NCBI RefSeq assembly: GCF_027533845.1
Contig: NZ_JAPZVN010000026.1
Span: 1-64,000, forward strand
Length of the DNA: 64,000 nt
Origin: Streptomyces sp. RPT161
Lineage (GTDB): Bacteria > Actinomycetota > Actinomycetes > Streptomycetales > Streptomycetaceae
Direction of reading: 5' to 3'
Part shown: one piece after another, positions 54,617 to 63,973 of the stretch
Layout of the letters: each line of letters begins with the position of its first letter
Numbering within the stretch: the stretch's first letter is position 1
Notes under the pieces: generated by a model
What the model saw: the letters and a program-made list of their open reading frames with translations, nothing else
Told to the model about the DNA's origin: nothing
The model's database searches: none
Position numbers and translations under genes: made by a program

Positions 54617-56317
54617 TCACTCGACGCCGATGAGCAGCAGGCGGCTGCCCTGGCCGCCCTCGTAGAGGACGGTGTCCACTGCCAGGTGGGATTCGCGGAC
54701 GTGGGACTGCAGGCGGTCGGCCAGGTCGGGCGGGGCATCCTCGCCGAGGACCAGGGTGACCATTTCGCCGCCCGCCGCGAGCATGCGGTCGAGCAGGGTG
54801 ACGGCGGTGTGCGCCACGTCGCGGCCGATGACGGCCACGTCGCCGTCGATCAGGCCGAGGGTGTCTCCGGCCTGGCAGACGCCCGCCATGGTCCACGACT
54901 CGTGCTCGGCGACGGCCAGTTCGGCGTACCGGGTGGCCCCGGCGGCGGCCGTCATCGCCACCACGTCCTCGTCGAACCGGCGGGACGGCTGGTGTACCGC
55001 GAGCGCCGCGATGCCCTGGACCACGGACCTGGTCGGGATCAGCGCGACCCGCACCCCGTCGGCGCGGAGCCGTTCCGCGGCCGCCGCGACGGTGGGCCGC
55101 AGCTCGTCCTCGTTGGGCAGCAGCACCGCCTCCCTGGCCCCCGCCCGGCGGATGACCTGCGCGATCTCGCCGCTGGCCAGCGGTTCGCCGGGGCGAGTGG
55201 GGACCACCACGGCCCCGGCCTCGGCGCACAGCTCGGCCAGTCCGTCGCCCTCGACCACGGCCACGATCGCCCGGCCGGCCGCGGTCGCCGGGCGGGTTGC
55301 CGCCGTCTGGGCCGCCGCGCCGAAGTGGGTGATGCGGATCCGGTAAGGCCGTCCGGCCTCGACGCCTGCCTCGACGGCGGCGCCCGCGTCATCGACATGG
55401 ACGTGCACGTTCCACAGGCCGTCGCCGCCGACCACGACCAGGCAGTCGCCCAGCGCGTCGAGTTGTCTCCTGAGCCGGTCGACCGCCTCCTGCGGGGCCT
55501 CCAGCAGGTAGATCACCTCGTAGCCGGGGCCGCCGGGCACCGCGTGCGGATCCCCCACCGCGTCCTGGCCGTGTCCCGCGCAGCCGTACGGAACCAGCGG
55601 CGGGTGCAGGGCGGGTGAGGCGGGCAGCCGGTCGGTGGCGTCGCCGCGCAGCGCCTCGGCGAGCGCGCCCAGCACCGCGACCAGGCCGAGCCCGCCCGCG
55701 TCCACGACCCCGGCGCGGCCCAGGACGTCGAGCTGGCCGGTGGTACGGGCCAGCGCGGCGTGGGCGCCCTGGTAGGCGGCGGCGGCGACGGCCACCAGGT
55801 CGTCCGGGGCGTCGGCCTCACCGTTGTCCCGGGAAGCAGCGACGGGGGGCGTCCCCTGACAGGCCGCGGAGGCGGCGTCGGCCGCGGCGGTGGCGACGGT
55901 GAGCATGGTGCCCTCGACGGGATGGGCGACCGCCTGGTACGCCGATCCGGCCGCGGCCCGTAGCGCCTTGCGCAGCCCGGCCGCGTCCGGCTGCTCGGCC
56001 AGCACCTCGCTCATCGCGCGCAGCAGTTGCGCCAGGATGGTGCCGGAGTTGCCGCAGGCCCCGATGAGCGCGCCGTGCGCCATGGTGCGTACCGCCTCGG
56101 CGACGCCGGGGGTGCTGCCCGATGCGGCGTAGCCGTCGAAGACGGCGTCCACGGACTGGGCGGCGGACTCGACGGTCAGATAGAGGTTGGTGCCGGTGTC
56201 ACCGTCGGCGACCGGGTACACGTTGATCGCGTCGATCTCCTCGCGCGCCCGGCCGAGCGCCCGCAGGGCCAGCCTGCACCAGGTGCGCACCGCGGCGGCG
56301 TCGAGCGTGTGCGGCAC
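54617..56317 (-). CDS. DAK2-domain protein (FakA/YloV-like)
   Basis: 566 aa. N-terminal DAK2 domain: AINVYPVADGDTGTNLYLTV and GALIGACGNSGTILAQLLRA (ATP/Mg site). The middle and C-terminal halves contain the FakA-type degV-like region (VVAVVEGDGLAELCAEAGAV, PNEDELRPTVAAAAERLRA). In Firmicutes FakA is fatty acid kinase with FakB; in actinobacteria the role is not proven. GTG at 56317 has AGGAGG upstream. It is divergent from rpmB. Confidence 0.87.
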   Translation of the reverse strand: MPHTLDAAAVRTWCRLALRALGRAREEIDAINVYPVADGDTGTNLYLTVESAAQSVDAVFDGYAASGSTPGVAEAVRTMAHGALIGACGNSGTILAQLLRAMSEVLAEQPDAAGLRKALRAAAGSAYQAVAHPVEGTMLTVATAAADAASAACQGTPPVAASRDNGEADAPDDLVAVAAAAYQGAHAALARTTGQLDVLGRAGVVDAGGLGLVAVLGALAEALRGDATDRLPASPALHPPLVPYGCAGHGQDAVGDPHAVPGGPGYEVIYLLEAPQEAVDRLRRQLDALGDCLVVVGGDGLWNVHVHVDDAGAAVEAGVEAGRPYRIRITHFGAAAQTAATRPATAAGRAIVAVVEGDGLAELCAEAGAVVVPTRPGEPLASGEIAQVIRRAGAREAVLLPNEDELRPTVAAAAERLRADGVRVALIPTRSVVQGIAALAVHQPSRRFDEDVVAMTAAAGATRYAELAVAEHESWTMAGVCQAGDTLGLIDGDVAVIGRDVAHTAVTLLDRMLAAGGEMVTLVLGEDAPPDLADRLQSHVRESHLAVDTVLYEGGQGSRLLLIGVE

Positions 56318-56444
56318 CGGTTTCCTCCTGTGGGGCGGCCGACGTGTGGCACCCGACAGTAGTGGCGCCGGGGGCCGCGGCGGTCCCTAGGGTGCTCCGG
56401 TCGGCGGACGGCCCGCGGCGGGGGGCCGTCGGGACCATGGTAGT

Positions 56445-56473
56445 TTTTCTGTACGGAGTGGGCGTTGTATGCT
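56445..56473 (+). promoter_or_regulatory. rpmB promoter
   Basis: TTTTCT (56445-56450) and TATGCT (56468-56473) are separated by 17 bp; the -10 is close to consensus. The leader to the rpmB GTG (56560) would be about 80 nt and contains several short GC stems. Confidence 0.5.
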
Positions 56474-56559
56474 TCTCCGGTTGCCCGGCACCAGTCGGGC
56501 CTTCCTCTCGGCCCGCCGAGAACTCACCGTACGTGCATCTGAAGTCTTTGGAGTGACCC

Positions 56560-56745
56560 GTGGCTGCCAACTGCGACGTCTGCGGCAAGGGGCCGGGCTT
56601 CGGCAACAACATCTCGCACTCGCACCGCCGTACGCGCCGTCGTTGGAACCCCAACATCCAGACGGTGCGTGCTGTGGTCGGTCGGACGCCGAAGCGCCTC
56701 AACGTCTGCACCTCGTGCATCAAGGCCGGCAAGGTCGCGCGCTGA
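56560..56745 (+). CDS. rpmB: 50S ribosomal protein L28
   Basis: 61 aa: [56 protein letters not shown]. Two CxxC pairs make it the zinc-binding (C+) form. GTG at 56560 after GGAG. It stands alone on the plus strand between the DAK2 gene and thiD. Confidence 0.96.
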   Translation: MAANCDVCGKGPGFGNNISHSHRRTRRRWNPNIQTVRAVVGRTPKRLNVCTSCIKAGKVAR

Positions 56746-56785
56746 CGTCCACCGCGTCGTCGTAGCGCAGCCCTGCGGCTCATCG

Positions 56786-56819
56786 AAAACCGGTCCACCT
56801 GTCGGTGGGCCGGTTTTTT
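56786..56819. terminator. Bidirectional intrinsic terminator, rpmB / thiD
   Basis: AAAACCGG-tCCACC (from 56786) pairs with GGTGG-gCCGGTTTTTT (to 56819), a GC-rich stem with A-run on one side and T-run on the other, placed between the convergent stops 56745 and 56848. It is the most classical Rho-independent terminator in the window. Confidence 0.88.
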
Positions 56820-56847
56820 GCCGTCTCCGGAGCGGCCCGCGGGCCGC

Positions 56848-57636
56848 TCAGCGCCACTGCCAGGCGTGGTCGACCGGGCCGATTCCGGCGCCCAGGGGAT
56901 ATCCGGCGGCGATGGCACCGGTCACATAGCTCTTGGCGGCGCCCACCGCCTCGGGGACGCTCAGCCCGTTGGCCAGGTGGACGGCGATGGCACTGGCCAG
57001 GGTGCAGCCGGTGCCGTGGGTGTGCCGGTTGTCGTGCCGGGTGGCGCGGAACCAGTGCTCGTCGGTGCCGTTGGTGAGCAGGTCCACCGGCGCGCCCGGC
57101 AGATGGCCGCCCTTGACCAGCACCCAGCGCGGTCCGAAGGCGAGCATGGCGCGGGCGGCGTCCGGCATCGCCGACTCGTCGGTCACCTTGACGCCGGTGA
57201 GCTGCTCGACCTCGTCCAGGTTGGGGGTGGCGACGGTCGCGGTGGGCAGCAGCCTGGCGCGTACCGGGTCGAGTGCCTCGGTGGCCAGCAGGGTGTCGCC
57301 GTGCTTGGAGATGCCGACCGGGTCGACCACCACCGGCACGTCGATCCCGTCGAGCAGTTCCGCGACGGTGCGCACAAGCTCCGCGGAGGCGAGCATGCCG
57401 GTCTTGACGGCCTGGACCCCGATGTCGTCCATGACGCTGCGGAACTGGGCTTGTACGGCCTCGGCGGGCAGCTCCCAGGCGCCCTGCACGCCGAGCGAGT
57501 TCTGCGCGGTCACCGCGGTGATCACGCTCATGCCGTGCGCGCCGAGCGCCTGCGCCGTCTTCAGATCGGCCTGGATGCCGGCGCCGCCTGCGGAGTCGGA
57601 GCCGGCGATGGCCAGGACGCGTGGGGGAGTCTCCAT
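56848..57636 (-). CDS. thiD: Hydroxymethylpyrimidine/phosphomethylpyrimidine kinase
   Basis: ThiD phosphorylates the thiamine pyrimidine moiety twice. 262 aa with the ribokinase-family ATP and substrate motifs [20 protein letters not shown] (P-loop-like) and [20 protein letters not shown]-terminal [20 protein letters not shown] (GTGD-like motif). ATG at 57636 gives [10 protein letters not shown]. It follows thiL by 113 bp, same strand. Confidence 0.94.
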   Translation of the reverse strand: METPPRVLAIAGSDSAGGAGIQADLKTAQALGAHGMSVITAVTAQNSLGVQGAWELPAEAVQAQFRSVMDDIGVQAVKTGMLASAELVRTVAELLDGIDVPVVVDPVGISKHGDTLLATEALDPVRARLLPTATVATPNLDEVEQLTGVKVTDESAMPDAARAMLAFGPRWVLVKGGHLPGAPVDLLTNGTDEHWFRATRHDNRHTHGTGCTLASAIAVHLANGLSVPEAVGAAKSYVTGAIAAGYPLGAGIGPVDHAWQWR

Positions 57637-57749
57637 ATGCCCGAACCTAACGGGTCCACTCTCAACTGACCGTAAACGGCCGGCGAACGGTTTGCTTTCC
57701 GGGGGTGAGCCCCCGTACCTCTTCGACCGGGGCAGGCCCCGGATCTCCG

Positions 57750-58709
57750 CTACCCCCCGAAGTGGTCCCAGCCGCCCGCGCGGTCCCATGGCGCGCCGTC
57801 GACCGTCACCTGGGGGCCCGCCTTACCGGCGGCCAGTACCTCGCCGATCACCCGCCAGCGGGCGGGCAGCTTGGTGTCCGGCGGGAACGTCGCCACGATC
57901 GCGTGGTCCTCTCCCCCGGTGAGCACCCACTGCATCGGGTCGACGCCGACCGCCTGGCCGATGTCCTTCATCTGAGCGGGCACGTCGATGTCGCCGGACT
58001 TCAGGTCGATGTGCACCCCGCTGGCCGCCGCGATGTGCCCGAGATCGGCCACCAGGCCGTCGCTGACGTCGGTCATCGCGGTGGCGCCCAGATCGGCGGC
58101 GGCGGGTCCCGCGTGGTACGGCGGCTCGGGCCGCCGGTGCGCCTCTACGAACGCGCGAGGGCTGCGGAACCCGCGGGAGAGCACCGCGAATCCGGCCGCC
58201 GACCAGCCCAGCCACCCGGTCACCGCCACCGCGTCGCCGGGTCGGGCGCCGGAGCGTGTCACCGGTCGGCGGTTGCGCAGGTCACCGAGCGCCGTGATCG
58301 CCACGGTGATGGTGTCTCCGCCGACCACGTCGCCGCCGACCACGGCCGCGCCCGCGACGTCGCACTCGTCGCGCAGCCCGTCCATCAGCTCGGTGGGCCA
58401 GGTGGCGGGCAGTTCGGCGGGAACGACCAGGCCGAGCAGCAGCGCGGTGGGCACCGCGCCCATGGCGGCGATGTCGGCGAGGTTCTGGGCCGCCGCCTTG
58501 CGGCCGACGTCATAGGCTGTGGACCAGTCCCGCCGGAAGTGCCGCCCTTCGAGCAGCACGTCCGTGCTGGCCACCACGCGCCGGTCGGGCGCTGCCACCA
58601 CGGCCGCGTCGTCGCCCGGCCCCAGCTGTACGGCCGGGGTGGCGGTGAGCCGGGAGGTCAACTCCCTGATGAGCCCGAACTCCCCCAGCTCACCCACGGT
58701 CCCCTTCAT
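57750..58709 (-). CDS. thiL: Thiamine-monophosphate kinase
   Basis: ThiL makes thiamine pyrophosphate, the last step of the pathway. 319 aa: [20 protein letters not shown] at the start, [20 protein letters not shown] and [20 protein letters not shown] (metal/substrate site), then [18 protein letters not shown] and [23 protein letters not shown] at 58709 with AGGAG about 8 nt upstream. No TPP riboswitch is visible in the gap. Confidence 0.94.
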   Translation of the reverse strand: MKGTVGELGEFGLIRELTSRLTATPAVQLGPGDDAAVVAAPDRRVVASTDVLLEGRHFRRDWSTAYDVGRKAAAQNLADIAAMGAVPTALLLGLVVPAELPATWPTELMDGLRDECDVAGAAVVGGDVVGGDTITVAITALGDLRNRRPVTRSGARPGDAVAVTGWLGWSAAGFAVLSRGFRSPRAFVEAHRRPEPPYHAGPAAADLGATAMTDVSDGLVADLGHIAAASGVHIDLKSGDIDVPAQMKDIGQAVGVDPMQWVLTGGEDHAIVATFPPDTKLPARWRVIGEVLAAGKAGPQVTVDGAPWDRAGGWDHFGG

Positions 58710-58948
58710 CTCACTCGCTCCTTCAGCAACGCCTTGCGCAACGCAGTCCCCTTCACCCGCGGGCGGTCGGCCGTCGGCCGCCAGCTCGTCAACCCAGCCC
58801 CGGGAACGTCTCCCATGGCCTTGAAGGCATGGGAGGTTCCCCCTCCGCCGCGCCGACCGCACCGCGCGGGTCTCCCCGCCGCACGCGACGACGCGGTACG
58901 GTTGCCGTCCCCTTCCCACATGATCCTCGTAGCCGCCCTGGAGGTTCC

Positions 58949-59182
58949 GTGGTACAGGCCTACATCCTGATCCAGACCGAGGTCGGCAAGGCCTCGGCGG
59001 TAGCGGAGGTGATCTCCAGCATCCCCGGAGTCATCATGGCCGAGGACGTCACCGGCCCCTATGACGTGATCGTGCGCGCACAGGCGGACACAGTCGATGA
59101 ACTCGGCCGCATGGTGGTCGCCAAGGTCCAGCAAGTGGACGGCATCACCCGCACGCTGACCTGCCCGGTCGTCCATCTGTAG
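58949..59182 (+). CDS. Stand-alone AsnC/Lrp ligand-binding (RAM) domain protein
   Basis: 77 aa: QAYILIQTEVGKASAVAEVI, SIPGVIMAEDVTGPYDVIVR and DELGRMVVAKVQQVDGITRT match the C-terminal RAM domain of Lrp/AsnC regulators, but there is no DNA-binding helix-turn-helix. Such domains may bind amino acids and pair with full-length Lrp proteins. GTG at 58949 follows GGAGG by about 5 nt. It lies divergent from thiL and upstream of the DUF3515 gene (19 bp). Confidence 0.9.
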   Translation: MVQAYILIQTEVGKASAVAEVISSIPGVIMAEDVTGPYDVIVRAQADTVDELGRMVVAKVQQVDGITRTLTCPVVHL

Positions 59183-59201
59183 CCCCGCCTATGCTCGGTC
59201 G

Positions 59202-59738
59202 GTGAGTTCTTCCGTCCACCGGCCGCGCGATTTGTCCAAGTTGTCCCGACTAGCTCGCCTTTGTGGTTCGCTGCCCGTCGCCGCCGTTCTGCTGGCGGCG
59301 GCGGGCTGTTCGTCCAGCGCCACGGACACCGTCGCCGTGCCGACCCCGTCGGCCGCCGTGGCGGCGGTGTGCCGGGCGCTGCACAACGCGCTCCCGGAGA
59401 AGGTCAACGGGCTGGCCCGGCGCCCGACCCACCCGGCGTCGGACCTCACCGCCGCGTGGGGCGACCCCGCCATCGTGCTGCGCTGCGGAGTGCCCACGCC
59501 CGATGTCCTGAATCCCGGCAGCGCACATTACAACCCGACCGCGGACGCGGCGTCGATCAACGGCGTGGACTGGCTGCCGGAAAAGCAGTCGGACGGCAGT
59601 GTGCGCTGCACCACCACGCTGCGCAAGGCGTTCGTGGAAGTGACGATCCCGTCGAAGTACACCGGCCCGTACGGCGACATCAGCGCGCTCACCGATCTCG
59701 CCGACGCGGTCAAGAAGTCGGATCCGGCGGGGCTTTGA
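59202..59738 (+). CDS. DUF3515 family lipoprotein
   Basis: 178 aa; an N-terminal hydrophobic helix with lipobox AAVLLAAAGCSSSATD (Cys at about residue 36) marks it as a lipoprotein. The C-terminal domain has WGDPAIVLRCGVPTPDVLN and NGVDWLPEKQSDGSVRCTTT with a conserved Cys pair, and IPSKYTGPYGDISALTDLAD. DUF3515 is a conserved actinobacterial domain of unknown role, here co-directional with the RAM-domain gene and convergent with ddl. Confidence 0.88.
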   Translation: MSSSVHRPRDLSKLSRLARLCGSLPVAAVLLAAAGCSSSATDTVAVPTPSAAVAAVCRALHNALPEKVNGLARRPTHPASDLTAAWGDPAIVLRCGVPTPDVLNPGSAHYNPTADAASINGVDWLPEKQSDGSVRCTTTLRKAFVEVTIPSKYTGPYGDISALTDLADAVKKSDPAGL

Positions 59739-59763
59739 GCGGTGCCCCGCCGGTTCGGCGTGC

Positions 59764-60921
59764 TCAGCGCAGCCCGGTGGAGCGGCGCAGCGCCGCCTGC
59801 AACAGCCGGTCGATCAGCTCCGGATAGCTGACTCCGCTCTCCTGCCACATCCGCGGGTACATAGAGATCGGTGTGAAGCCCGGCATGGTGTTGATCTCGT
59901 TGATCACGAACTCGCCCTCGTCGGTGAGGAAGAAGTCCGCGCGTACCAGGCCCTCGCAGGACGCCGCCTCGAACGCGGCGATCGCCAGCCGCTGCACCTC
60001 GGCCGTCTCCTCGGCGGTGAGCGGCGCGGGCACCACGCCCTCGGCGGAGTCGATGTACTTGGCCTCGAAGTCGTAGAAGTCATGCGCGGTGACCGGCGGG
60101 ATCCAGGCCGGGACGCTGGCCCGCGGGCCGTCCTCGAACTCCAGCACCCCGCACTCGATCTCGCGCCCGGACAGCAGCGCCTCGACGATCACCTTGGGGT
60201 CGTGGCGACGGGCTTCCGCCATCGCCTCCTCAAGACCGGAGATGTCGTCGACCTTGCTGATGCCCATGGACGAGCCCGCCCGCGCGGGCTTCACGAACAC
60301 CGGCCAGCCGTGCTCGGCCGCGAACTCCACGACCCTCTCGCGGGCCGCGGCGGGGTCGTGCTCCCACTCGCGGGGGCGGATCACCTCGTACGGGCCGACC
60401 GGCAGCCCGAAGGAGGTGAAGACCCGCTTCATGTACTCCTTGTCCATGCCCACCGCGGAGGCCAGCACGCCTGCGCCGACGTACGGCACCCCGGACAACT
60501 CCAGCAGGCCCTGGAGCGTGCCGTCCTCACCGTAGGGGCCGTGCAGCACCGGGAAGACCACGTCGACCTCGCCAAGCGCCTTGGGGACCGCGCCCGGTTC
60601 GGTGTAGACCACCTCGCGGCTGGCCGGGTCCACCGGCAGCACGACCGAGCCGTCCGGTGACTCGGCGAGCTGGTCGACGCTCGGCAGGGCACGGTTGGCG
60701 ATGGCCATCCGCTCCGGGTCGTCGGCGGTCAGCGCCCAACGCCCGTCGGTCGTGATGCCGATGGGCAGCACGTCGTACTTGGCGCGGTCGATGGCACGCA
60801 GTACAGCGCCCGCGGTGAGGACGGAGATGGCGTGCTCGGAGCTACGGCCGCCGAACACGACGGCGACCCGCGGCTTGCGCGGCGGCCGCTCGCTGCTGTG
60901 GAGAGAAGGCATGTTGCTCAT
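59764..60921 (-). CDS. ddl: D-alanine-D-alanine ligase
   Basis: Ddl joins two D-alanines for peptidoglycan. 385 aa with the ATP-grasp features: VAVVFGGRSSEHAISVLTAG, VLHGPYGEDGTLQGLLELSG, PVFVKPARAGSSMGISKVDD and EINTMPGFTPISMYPRMWQE. The omega-loop segment YDFEAKYIDSAE keeps the Tyr typical of D-Ala ligases rather than the D-Lac type of VanA. ATG at 60921 with AGGG upstream. It follows gpsA in the ddl-gpsA-plsC-cofC neighbourhood. Confidence 0.95.
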   Translation of the reverse strand: MSNMPSLHSSERPPRKPRVAVVFGGRSSEHAISVLTAGAVLRAIDRAKYDVLPIGITTDGRWALTADDPERMAIANRALPSVDQLAESPDGSVVLPVDPASREVVYTEPGAVPKALGEVDVVFPVLHGPYGEDGTLQGLLELSGVPYVGAGVLASAVGMDKEYMKRVFTSFGLPVGPYEVIRPREWEHDPAAARERVVEFAAEHGWPVFVKPARAGSSMGISKVDDISGLEEAMAEARRHDPKVIVEALLSGREIECGVLEFEDGPRASVPAWIPPVTAHDFYDFEAKYIDSAEGVVPAPLTAEETAEVQRLAIAAFEAASCEGLVRADFFLTDEGEFVINEINTMPGFTPISMYPRMWQESGVSYPELIDRLLQAALRRSTGLR

Positions 60922-60955
60922 GTCGCTCTGACCCTACCGTTCGGTTCCGGACACA

Positions 60956-61960
60956 CTAGCGACGCTCGGCCTTCGCGGAGCGCGACATCAGCTCCTTGAG
61001 CGCCACGAGCGGCGGTTTGCCCTCGTGCACGATCTCCACCACGGTCTCGGTGATCGGCACCTCGACACCGTGCCTGCGGGCCAGATCCAGCACCGATTCA
61101 CAGGATTTGACGCCCTCGGCGGTCTGCTTGGTGACCGCGACCGTCTCCTCCAGGGTCATCCCGCGGCCCAGGTTGCGCCCGAAGGTGTTGTTGCGGGACA
61201 GCGGCGAGGAGCACGTCGCCACCAGGTCGCCCAGCCCGGCGAGGCCCGCGAAGGTGTGCGCGTCGGCGCCCATCGCCAGCCCGAGCCGGGTGGTTTCGGC
61301 CAGGCCGCGGGTGATCAGCGACGCCTTGGCGTTGTCGCCGAGCCCCATGCCGTCGGCGATGCCGACCGCGAGCGCGATGACGTTCTTCACGGCGCCGCCG
61401 AGTTCGCAGCCGACCACGTCGGTGTTGGTGTACGGCCGGAAGTACGCGGTGTGGCAGGCCGCCTGCAACCTCTGGGCGACCGCCTCGTCCCGGCACGCGA
61501 CCACCGCGGCGGCCGGTTGCCGGGCGGCGATCTCCTTGGCCAGGTTGGGGCCGGACAGCACCGCCACGCGCTCCGGACCGGCCTTGGCGACCTCCTCGAT
61601 CACCTCGCTCATCCGCTTGGCGGTGCCGAGTTCGATGCCCTTCATCAGGCTGACCAGCACCGTGTCCGAGGGCAGCAGCGGCGCCCACTCGGTGAGGTTG
61701 GCGCGCAGCGTCTGGGACGGGATGGCCAGGATCACGAACCGCGCGTCACGCGCGGCCTCGGCTGGATCGGTGGTGGCCCGTACGCCGGGCGGCAGTTCGA
61801 CGCCCGGCAGGTAGTCCGGGTTGGAACGGGTGGTGTTGATGGCGTCGACCGGGGCGGCACGGCGGCCCCACAGGGTCACCTCGCATCCGGCGTCAGCCAG
61901 GATCATCGCGAAGGCCGTGCCCCAGGATCCGGTGCCGTACACCGCGCAGCGCGTCGTCAC
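60956..61960 (-). CDS. gpsA: Glycerol-3-phosphate dehydrogenase [NAD(P)+]
   Basis: GpsA reduces dihydroxyacetone phosphate to sn-glycerol-3-phosphate for phospholipids. 334 aa: [20 protein letters not shown] (dinucleotide-binding), [40 protein letters not shown] and [23 protein letters not shown] at 61960 directly abuts the plsC stop (TAA then GTG), so translation is coupled. Together with plsC it supplies glycerolipid precursors. Confidence 0.95.
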   Translation of the reverse strand: MTTRCAVYGTGSWGTAFAMILADAGCEVTLWGRRAAPVDAINTTRSNPDYLPGVELPPGVRATTDPAEAARDARFVILAIPSQTLRANLTEWAPLLPSDTVLVSLMKGIELGTAKRMSEVIEEVAKAGPERVAVLSGPNLAKEIAARQPAAAVVACRDEAVAQRLQAACHTAYFRPYTNTDVVGCELGGAVKNVIALAVGIADGMGLGDNAKASLITRGLAETTRLGLAMGADAHTFAGLAGLGDLVATCSSPLSRNNTFGRNLGRGMTLEETVAVTKQTAEGVKSCESVLDLARRHGVEVPITETVVEIVHEGKPPLVALKELMSRSAKAERR

Positions 61961-62725
61961 TTACGCTCCACTCTCTTCGTTCTCGGTCGCCGCCGCCGCA
62001 CGCCGGGCCGCCTGCTGGGCGCGGACCGCCTTGCGGTGGTCGTAACGCTCCGTGGGCGCGGGCTCCCCGCGGACTTCGGCGAGCAGCTCGGTGATCGCAT
62101 CCATGATCACGTCCGTTGCGGCGCGCAGGTTCTCCGCGGTGGGCTCCCGGTCGTAGAACGCGGACAGGTCGACCGGCGGCCCGGCCAGCACCCTGAACGT
62201 CTTGCGCGGAAAGAGCTTCAGCTTGCCGTACGGCGGCAGCGCCTCGTTGGCGCCCCACTGCGCGACCGGGATGACCGGCGCCTTGGTGAGCAGCGCGACC
62301 CGGGCCGCGCCGGTCTTGCCCGCCATCGGCCACTGGTCGGGGTCGCGGGTGAGGGTGCCCTCGGGGTAGAACGCCACGCACTCGCCGGAGTTGATGGCCT
62401 CCACGGCGGCCCGGAAGGCGTTGGCGGCGTCGGTCGACTCGCGGTAGACCGGGATCTGGCCGATGCGGCGCAGCATCCCGCCCACGACCGGGGCCTTGAA
62501 CAGCGCGTACTTGGCGAGGAAGCGCGGGACACGGCCGGTGTTGTACTGGAAATGCGCGTACGACAACGGGTCCAGGTACGAGTTGTGGTTGACCACGGTG
62601 ATGAATCCGCCGTCCGCTGGAATGTTCTCCATTCCGCGCCAGTCCCGCTTGAAGAACACGATGAGCCATGGTTTCGCGATGACGGCGGCCAAGCGGTACC
62701 AGAAGCCGATTCTGCGGCGGGACAC
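61961..62725 (-). CDS. plsC: 1-acyl-sn-glycerol-3-phosphate acyltransferase (PlsC-like)
   Basis: 254 aa: ITVVNHNSYLDPLSYAHFQY carries the HX4D acyltransferase motif, and VAFYPEGTLTRDPDQWPMAG the downstream glycine-rich motif (EGTLTR). GTG at 62725 (MSRRRIGFWYRLAAVIAKPW) has GAGGAGG 8 nt upstream. It acylates lysophosphatidic acid to phosphatidic acid, the substrate of CdsA at the other end of this window. It abuts gpsA. Confidence 0.92.
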   Translation of the reverse strand: MSRRRIGFWYRLAAVIAKPWLIVFFKRDWRGMENIPADGGFITVVNHNSYLDPLSYAHFQYNTGRVPRFLAKYALFKAPVVGGMLRRIGQIPVYRESTDAANAFRAAVEAINSGECVAFYPEGTLTRDPDQWPMAGKTGAARVALLTKAPVIPVAQWGANEALPPYGKLKLFPRKTFRVLAGPPVDLSAFYDREPTAENLRAATDVIMDAITELLAEVRGEPAPTERYDHRKAVRAQQAARRAAAATENEESGA

Positions 62726-62923
62726 CAGGACATCCTCCTCGATTGGCGCTGCCCGCGGTTTCATCTGCGCTTTCGGACAGCCGCACAAGTTTCGCCCCAG
62801 GCCCGCGCTCTGTCGAGAAGCACCCGCCGTGAACGGTTCGCGGCCGACGGCCACGGGGACGGTACCGACACCGTAACGCGGGTCGCCCGGGGCGTCGCGA
62901 CCGCCCACGGGGAGAATGACCGG

Positions 62924-63553
62924 ATGCGCAGCCAAAGGGTGTGGGATCTCGTCATACCGCTCAAACCGCTGGTCCTGGCCAAGAGCCGGCTGGGGGATCT
63001 GCGCCCTGGTCTGGCCCTCGCGTTCGCCCAGGACACGGTGGCCGCGGCACTGGCCTGCGCGGCGGTACGGGGGGTGCACGTGGTCACCGACGACGCGCTG
63101 GCCGCGGCCGAGCTGTCGGCGCTGGGCGCGCGGATCGTGCCGGACGCGCCCGCGGCGGGCCTCAACGCGGCGCTGGCGCACGGTGCGCGGGTGGTGCGGG
63201 CCGAGCGGGCGCTCGGCGCCGTGGCGGCCCTGAACGCGGATCTTCCGGCGCTGCGGCCCGCGGAGCTCGCGGCGGTGCTGGAGGCGGCGTCCGCCGAGGC
63301 CGGACGGGCGTTCCTCGCCGACGCGGCGGGCGTCGGCACCACACTGCTCGCCACCGCGCCCGGCACCGAACTGCGCCCCGCCTTCGGCGGCCCCTCCCGC
63401 GCCCGCCACCGAGCGTCCGGCGCCAGGGAGATCACACTGAGCGGAGTCGACTCGGTACGGCGGGACGTGGACACCGCCTCCGACCTGCGCGCCGCCCTCG
63501 CGTTGGGCGTGGGCCCCCATACGGCCAGGGCCACCGCGGCTCTCCAGTTGTAG
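62924..63553 (+). CDS. cofC: Phosphoenolpyruvate/2-phospholactate guanylyltransferase (CofC/FbiD)
   Basis: The CofC family makes the activated phosphoenolpyruvate or phospholactate precursor of coenzyme F420; in actinobacteria the enzyme (FbiD) uses PEP. 209 aa: WDLVIPLKPLVLAKSRLGDL, VHVVTDDALAAAELSALGAR, IVPDAPAAGLNAALAHGARV and AALNADLPALRPAELAAVLE. ATG at 62924; GGAG about 11 nt upstream. It is divergent from plsC. Confidence 0.92.
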   Translation: MRSQRVWDLVIPLKPLVLAKSRLGDLRPGLALAFAQDTVAAALACAAVRGVHVVTDDALAAAELSALGARIVPDAPAAGLNAALAHGARVVRAERALGAVAALNADLPALRPAELAAVLEAASAEAGRAFLADAAGVGTTLLATAPGTELRPAFGGPSRARHRASGAREITLSGVDSVRRDVDTASDLRAALALGVGPHTARATAALQL

Positions 63554-63741
63554 TCCCTTGCGGGGCGTTCGCCGGCGACCCGACAACGCGGATCACCACC
63601 ATCGTGCCGGAGCCTGCCTCAAGTCCCTGTCCGCCGCCGGGGCGGGCAACTCCCACGCCGCGGCCCGGCGGTGTCGAAAACCGCGTTCCAGGCCCGGGAA
63701 CCCGGCGCACCCGGAAGGGAACAGCGTGGTCGGCAGCCGAC

Positions 63742-63747
63742 TAGGCT
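63742..63747 (+). promoter_or_regulatory. -10 hexamer for the 72-aa gene
   Basis: TAGGCT ends 7 nt before the ATG at 63755, so the transcript probably begins at or beside the start codon (leaderless). A GGGAACA about 18 bp upstream could be a -35. The 63554-63754 gap otherwise contains no gene. Confidence 0.4.
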
Positions 63748-63754
63748 GCGAGGC

Positions 63755-63973
63755 ATGCAAGCGACGTCGTACACCTTCGATCCGGAGACCCGCAGCGGCA
63801 GCGTGCTGCTCGACGACGGCACGCCGGTGCCGTTCGACGCGGCGGCGTTCGACGCGGGCGGGCTGCGGTTGCTGCGCGTCGGCCAGCGGGTGCGCATCCG
63901 GATCGAGGGCGAGGGCGACGCCCGCCGAGTGGTCTTCGTGACGTTGCAGACCTTCGAGGACCCGGGGGCCTGA
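63755..63973 (+). CDS. Small OB-fold/cold-shock-like protein (72 aa)
   Basis: MQATSYTFDPETRSGSVLLD, DGTPVPFDAAAFDAGGLRLL, RVGQRVRIRIEGEGDARRVV, FVTLQTFEDPGA: a short beta-rich sequence with alternating hydrophobic/charged residues that resembles a cold-shock/OB fold, but without the RNP1 and RNP2 motifs of CspA. Function unknown. It follows cofC and has a leaderless-type promoter. Confidence 0.7.
   Translation: MQATSYTFDPETRSGSVLLDDGTPVPFDAAAFDAGGLRLLRVGQRVRIRIEGEGDARRVVFVTLQTFEDPGA

Noticed and set aside
56761-56819. A tRNA-like fold after rpmB
   Set aside because: It is a single terminator hairpin with a T-run, without D, anticodon or T-loop signatures.
57637-57749. TPP riboswitch before thiD
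   Set aside because: The 113-bp gap lacks the conserved THI-box CUGAGA and related sequences.
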